Below, piece by piece: positions 5,549 to 7,910 of a DNA stretch of 7,910 bases. Origin of the DNA: Desulfobacteraceae bacterium (GTDB lineage Bacteria; Desulfobacterota; Desulfobacteria; Desulfobacterales; JAUWMJ01); NCBI GenBank assembly GCA_030612225.1, contig JAUWOH010000124.1:1-7910 (forward strand). The letters run 5' to 3'. The notes under the pieces were generated by a model. That model did not search any database, was not told the DNA's origin, and worked only from the letters and a program-made list of their open reading frames with translations. Made by a program: the position numbers and the translations under genes. The first letter of the stretch is position 1, and every line of letters begins with the position of its first letter.

Positions 5549-7297
5549 ATGAAAATATTAATCGCCAAGACCGCAGGATTTTGCATGGGTGTGCGCAGGG
5601 CAGTCGAAATGGTTCTGGATGCACCCCGCAAGCATAAAGGCCCTATCAGCACTTACGGCCCTCTGATTCACAATCCTCAAGTTCTTAAACTTCTGGAAGA
5701 AAAAGAAATATCTGTTATTAATGATATCCCTGAACATGGATCAGGCACCATTCTGATCAGAGCTCACGGAGTTCCACCTGATGTAAAGGAGAATCTGGAA
5801 AAGGTCGGCTTTAATGTTGTAGATGCCACATGCCCTCGCGTAATAAAGGTCCAGTCTATAATTAAAAGGCATGCAGGGCACAATTATGCATCAATAATAT
5901 TAGGAGATAAAGACCATCCGGAAGTTGTAGGGCTGCTCGGTTATGCCGGAGAAAATGGTTATGTTATCGGCAGCCTGAACGATCTTAATTCACTTCCGCG
6001 ATTTGAAAAAGCAATTATAGTTGCCCAGACTACCCAGAATACACACCTTTTTGATAAAGTCAGGAAACTGGCGACAGACAAATTTCCACACTACAAAGTC
6101 TTTAATACAATATGTGATTCTACCGGTCGGCGTCAGGCCGAAGTAAAACGCCTTGCGTCCTCAGTCGATGCAATCCTTGTTGTTGGTGGCTTCAGCAGCG
6201 GAAATACACAAAGACTGGCCGAAATTGCTGAAAAGACCGGAAAGCAGGCATATCATATAGAAACCGAATCGGATCTTAGGGCGCTTGACTTAAAATTGCT
6301 TGTATCCTCAAGGCGCATAGGAATAACAGCCGGTGCCTCCACACCAAACTGGACAATTAAAAGAGTTTACAGGGCTCTTGAAGCTCTGTCCTTTAAAAAA
6401 GGGCACGGCTGGCGCAAGCTTGGTTTTTATATCCAGCGCACTATGCTCCTTACAAATATTTATGTATCTATAGGGGCGGGCTGCCTTTGTTATGCCTGCA
6501 CAATGCTTCAGGGAATTTCCCAGTTTCTGCCCTATGTGATAATTTCCATTCTCTATGTTCAATCAATGCATATTCTCAATCACCTTACGGGTAGTGAGTC
6601 AGATCGCTATAATGACCCGGACAGGGCGTCTTTTTATAAAAAGCATAAGATTTTTTTAACAGCACTTGCACTTATTTCCGGTGGCGCAGGCCTTATCACA
6701 GCCTATACCATGGGCCCCGTTGCATTTTTAATCCTTTTCATTATGAGCATAATGGGGCTTTCATACAACTTAAGACTTTTGCCCAGACGATTTACAGGCA
6801 ACAGATATTTTAGAATAAGGGATATTCCTGGTTCAAAAACCTATCTTATTGCAATGGCATGGGGAATCGTAAGTTCGATATTACCATCCTTATCAGCATT
6901 GGGCACAATTGGCTTAAGCGCTGTATTGATATTTCTATGGTCAACGAGTCTGGTTTTTGTAAGGACAGCATTTTTTGATATACTAGACATGCAGGGAGAT
7001 CGTATAGTGGGCAAAGAGACGCTTGCAACTTTGCTGGGAGAAAACAGGACGATGCGTCTCTTGAAAACCGTACAGATAGCCAGTATCTCTTTATTATTAT
7101 TATCTGCTGTATTTGGCTTTATTTCAAGTCTTGGGTTTGCTCTTTTGATGTGCCCTGTTTTACTATTTTTTGTTTTAATAGCATATGAGCGTGGTTATGT
7201 TTTACCCGGCATACGGCTGGAGTTTCTTATTGAAACGCTCTTTCCTCTGGCAGGAGCTATTGCTTTAGTGTGGTCGATTTTTCTGATGGCTAAGTAG
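5549..7297 (+). CDS. ispH: IspH (LytB) fused to a UbiA-type membrane prenyltransferase
   Basis: This 582-residue two-domain protein is about twice the usual IspH length. Residues 1-280 are 4-hydroxy-3-methylbut-2-enyl diphosphate reductase, the last step of the MEP pathway, making IPP and DMAPP. The three [4Fe-4S] cysteines are Cys12 (GFCMGVRRAV), Cys95 (DATCP) and Cys189 (TICDSTGRR). Substrate and catalytic motifs include His41, RAHG with His73, DHPE with Glu125, AQTTQNT (159-165) and STPNW (264-268). Residues 295-580 have about nine hydrophobic segments, as in UbiA. The second Asp-rich motif DILDMQGD (Asp477, Asp480, Asp484) is intact. The first reads NHLTGSESD (344-352) and lacks some of the usual aspartates. 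The frame is continuous, with no stop or frameshift at the joint. The start matches IspH N-termini, but no clear Shine-Dalgarno precedes it. The last codons lie in an inverted repeat. The prenyl acceptor is unknown. Confidence 0.9.
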   Translation: MKILIAKTAGFCMGVRRAVEMVLDAPRKHKGPISTYGPLIHNPQVLKLLEEKEISVINDIPEHGSGTILIRAHGVPPDVKENLEKVGFNVVDATCPRVIKVQSIIKRHAGHNYASIILGDKDHPEVVGLLGYAGENGYVIGSLNDLNSLPRFEKAIIVAQTTQNTHLFDKVRKLATDKFPHYKVFNTICDSTGRRQAEVKRLASSVDAILVVGGFSSGNTQRLAEIAEKTGKQAYHIETESDLRALDLKLLVSSRRIGITAGASTPNWTIKRVYRALEALSFKKGHGWRKLGFYIQRTMLLTNIYVSIGAGCLCYACTMLQGISQFLPYVIISILYVQSMHILNHLTGSESDRYNDPDRASFYKKHKIFLTALALISGGAGLITAYTMGPVAFLILFIMSIMGLSYNLRLLPRRFTGNRYFRIRDIPGSKTYLIAMAWGIVSSILPSLSALGTIGLSAVLIFLWSTSLVFVRTAFFDILDMQGDRIVGKETLATLLGENRTMRLLKTVQIASISLLLLSAVFGFISSLGFALLMCPVLLFFVLIAYERGYVLPGIRLEFLIETLFPLAGAIALVWSIFLMAK

Positions 7298-7438
7298 AAA
7301 GTCCCATCTACTGCGTTGCAGCGTTTTTTCAGACACTCGGCATACTACATGTATTGCCTCGTCCCTGAAAAAGCGTTGCGCTTTTTTATCCCGCTGATTT
7401 TTAGCGGGGGTATATGGAACTTTCTACTTAGCCATCAG
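7283..7438. repeat. Inverted-repeat element overlapping the 3' end of the IspH-UbiA gene
   Basis: The arms 7283-7307 and 7414-7438 pair at 24 of 25 positions, including an unbroken 20-bp block around GGCTAAGTAGAAAGT. The left arm encodes the last four residues and the stop codon of the fusion protein. The interior carries further symmetry: GCAGCGTTTTTTCAG at about 7318-7332 is echoed inverted by CTGAAAAAGCGTTGC at 7365-7379 around a TACATGTA centre. Two small hairpins follow, at 7368-7386 and 7390-7408. It may be a REP-like element or a transposed inverted repeat captured at the gene end. Confidence 0.7.
7368..7386 (+). terminator. Candidate bidirectional intrinsic terminator after the IspH-UbiA gene
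   Basis: AAAAAGCG (7368-7375) and CGCTTTTT (7379-7386) pair perfectly around a 3-base TTG loop, giving the A-run, stem, T-run layout of a two-way terminator. Only three pairs are G-C, so it is weak. A second hairpin, CCCGCT (7390-7395) with AGCGGG (7403-7408), follows at once and may help. Confidence 0.35.
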
Positions 7439-7443
7439 TGATA

Positions 7444-7493
7444 CTTTCAAATAACTAAATTATAACTTCTTGATATAATTGATAAGCTATTTT
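7444..7493 (+). repeat. Direct repeat, left copy (50 bp)
   Basis: It aligns without gaps to 7715-7764 with 41 of 50 identical bases. The longest shared block is CTTGATATAATTGA. The pair brackets the inverted-repeat element at 7531-7679. No reading frame is conserved. Confidence 0.6.
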
Positions 7494-7530
7494 AATAAAA
7501 ATCAAGCTTACGAGTTTGTTTTGAACCGCA

Positions 7531-7679
7531 GAATATCGAACAAGGAATAATGAATGTCGAAGTAATGTATTCTGCCATTTTTAATATTTAAAAGATAGCT
7601 TGCCGGGGCATAGCCGTAGGCGACGCCTGGAGCGCAGCGATTCCACACTTCGTCATTCGAAATTCCTTGTTCGATATTC
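7531..7679. repeat. Inverted-repeat element, copy B: different arms, same GC-rich core as copy A
   Basis: The arms are 7531-7563 and 7647-7679. The outer 18 bp (GAATATCGAACAAGGAAT and its complement) are perfect, and 29 of 33 positions pair overall. The core (7564-7646) has an AT-rich left half and a GC-rich half (7594-7640) that matches 4591-4637 at 39 of 47 positions, in the same orientation. Both cores are followed by CCAC next to the right arm. The arms contain short TCGATATTC-like units (right arm continuing to 7687), unrelated to the GTGNCTAAA units of copy A. Confidence 0.75.
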
Positions 7680-7714
7680 GATATTCAAATAGTTGCATCT
7701 CGTATTTGGAATAT

Positions 7715-7764
7715 CTTTCAAATGACCAAAGCATAACAGCTTGATATAATTGACAAGTTGTTTT
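7715..7764 (+). repeat. Direct repeat, right copy (50 bp)
   Basis: Partner of 7444-7493 (41 of 50 identical), in the same orientation. It sits on the far side of the conserved-core element, so element and repeats form a nested arrangement. Similarity stops after the T-run at its right end. Confidence 0.6.
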
Positions 7765-7773
7765 TGGTTACAG

Positions 7774-7788
7774 TGCCGTAAAACGGCA
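7774..7788 (-). terminator. Hairpin TGCCGT-AAA-ACGGCA downstream of the DnaJ-like gene
   Basis: A perfect 6-bp stem with a 3-base loop lies 23 bp past the stop of the minus-strand gene. In that gene's transcript no T-run follows, so it may be a weak or factor-dependent terminator. The structure is certain; the role is not. Confidence 0.3.
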
Positions 7789-7811
7789 TGGTAAAGCTTT
7801 TTAGGAAACCG

Positions 7812-7910
7812 TCATGACTTGAAAATCACCCTTAAAAACAAATCTCCTTTTTGCCCACCAGCTGTCAGCCTGCCAAGCCCCTTTAAGCGAAGTTTTGTAT
7901 CTTCTTTTAT
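7812..7910 (-). CDS. DnaJ-like co-chaperone, C-terminal end (partial)
   Basis: The minus-strand frame from the window edge reads 32 residues to a TGA at 7812-7814. It contains TKLRLKGLGRLTAGG followed by QKGDLFLRVIFK. This matches the end of the DnaJ/CbpA substrate-binding C-terminal domain, where the family pattern is LRLKGxGxxx...GDLyvxVxv. DnaJ-type proteins stimulate DnaK ATPase and deliver substrates. The J domain would lie outside the window, so full DnaJ, CbpA-like and J-domain-less forms cannot be told apart. It converges on the IspH-UbiA gene. Confidence 0.7.
   Translation of the reverse strand: MKEDTKLRLKGLGRLTAGGQKGDLFLRVIFKS

Larger units (their letters stand above)
7298..7811. 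other. 514-bp gene-free region between IspH-UbiA and the DnaJ-like gene
   Basis: The two genes converge here. The stretch is filled almost entirely by repeats: the rest of the inverted repeat to 7438, a direct-repeat pair (7444-7493 and 7715-7764), and the conserved-core element (7531-7679). A hairpin lies at 7774-7788. No credible coding frame, tRNA or mobile-element gene was seen on either strand. Confidence 0.65.

Noticed and set aside
6308..6562. 84-codon minus-strand frame within the IspH-UbiA gene
   Set aside because: It is a shadow of a strongly conserved coding sequence with no family signature of its own.
7298..7811. Insertion sequence or transposase remnant in the right-hand gene-free region
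   Set aside because: Repeats are abundant, but no frame shows transposase motifs and no clear terminal repeats with target duplication bracket the region.

Overview
The window looks like chromosomal DNA of an anaerobic deltaproteobacterium (Desulfobacterota), most likely a sulfate reducer of the Desulfobacterales type. This is an inference. It rests on AT-leaning codon use, a CooT-like nickel protein paired with a DUF3842 protein, a chromosomal-type ParA/ParB pair beside a YacP-like NYN protein, an IspH-UbiA fusion, and intergenic spaces full of short-unit and inverted repeats. No rRNA, tRNA, CRISPR array or transposase gene is visible.

Layout. At 1-127 is the 3' end of an elongation factor G gene (+). 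It converges on a zinc metallopeptidase with C-terminal TPRs (M48, BepA-like; 339-1766, minus). That gene shares a 61-bp divergent spacer with parA (1828-2586, +). parA and parB (2962-3870) are separated by 375 bp holding a ~200-bp nested inverted repeat. parB is followed after 15 bp by a YacP-like NYN protein (3886-4407). A 380-bp spacer with a conserved-core inverted-repeat element precedes a DUF3842-CooT pair (4788-5405). After another inverted repeat comes a 582-residue fusion of IspH with a UbiA-type membrane prenyltransferase (5549-7297). The last 600 bp hold an inverted repeat overlapping the fusion's stop codon, a second copy of the conserved-core element between two 50-bp direct repeats, and the 3' end of a DnaJ-like gene (minus, 7812-7910).

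How the genes fit together. ParA and ParB form a chromosome-partition pair. The M48-TPR protein belongs to envelope quality control. The NYN protein is a probable RNA-processing enzyme. DUF3842 plus CooT suggests a small nickel-related operon. The fusion would link production of IPP/DMAPP to a prenyl-transfer step at the membrane. The genes are mostly housekeeping.

The least ordinary part is the intergenic DNA. At least five spacers carry inverted repeats. Two elements (4516-4684 and 7531-7679) share a GC-rich core that is 39/47 identical, yet their flanking arms are unrelated in sequence while still pairing with each other. A third, more doubtful relative lies at 235-338. No complete new enzymatic system is visible. 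The best candidates for follow-up are this repeat family, the parA-parB interval element and the IspH-UbiA fusion.
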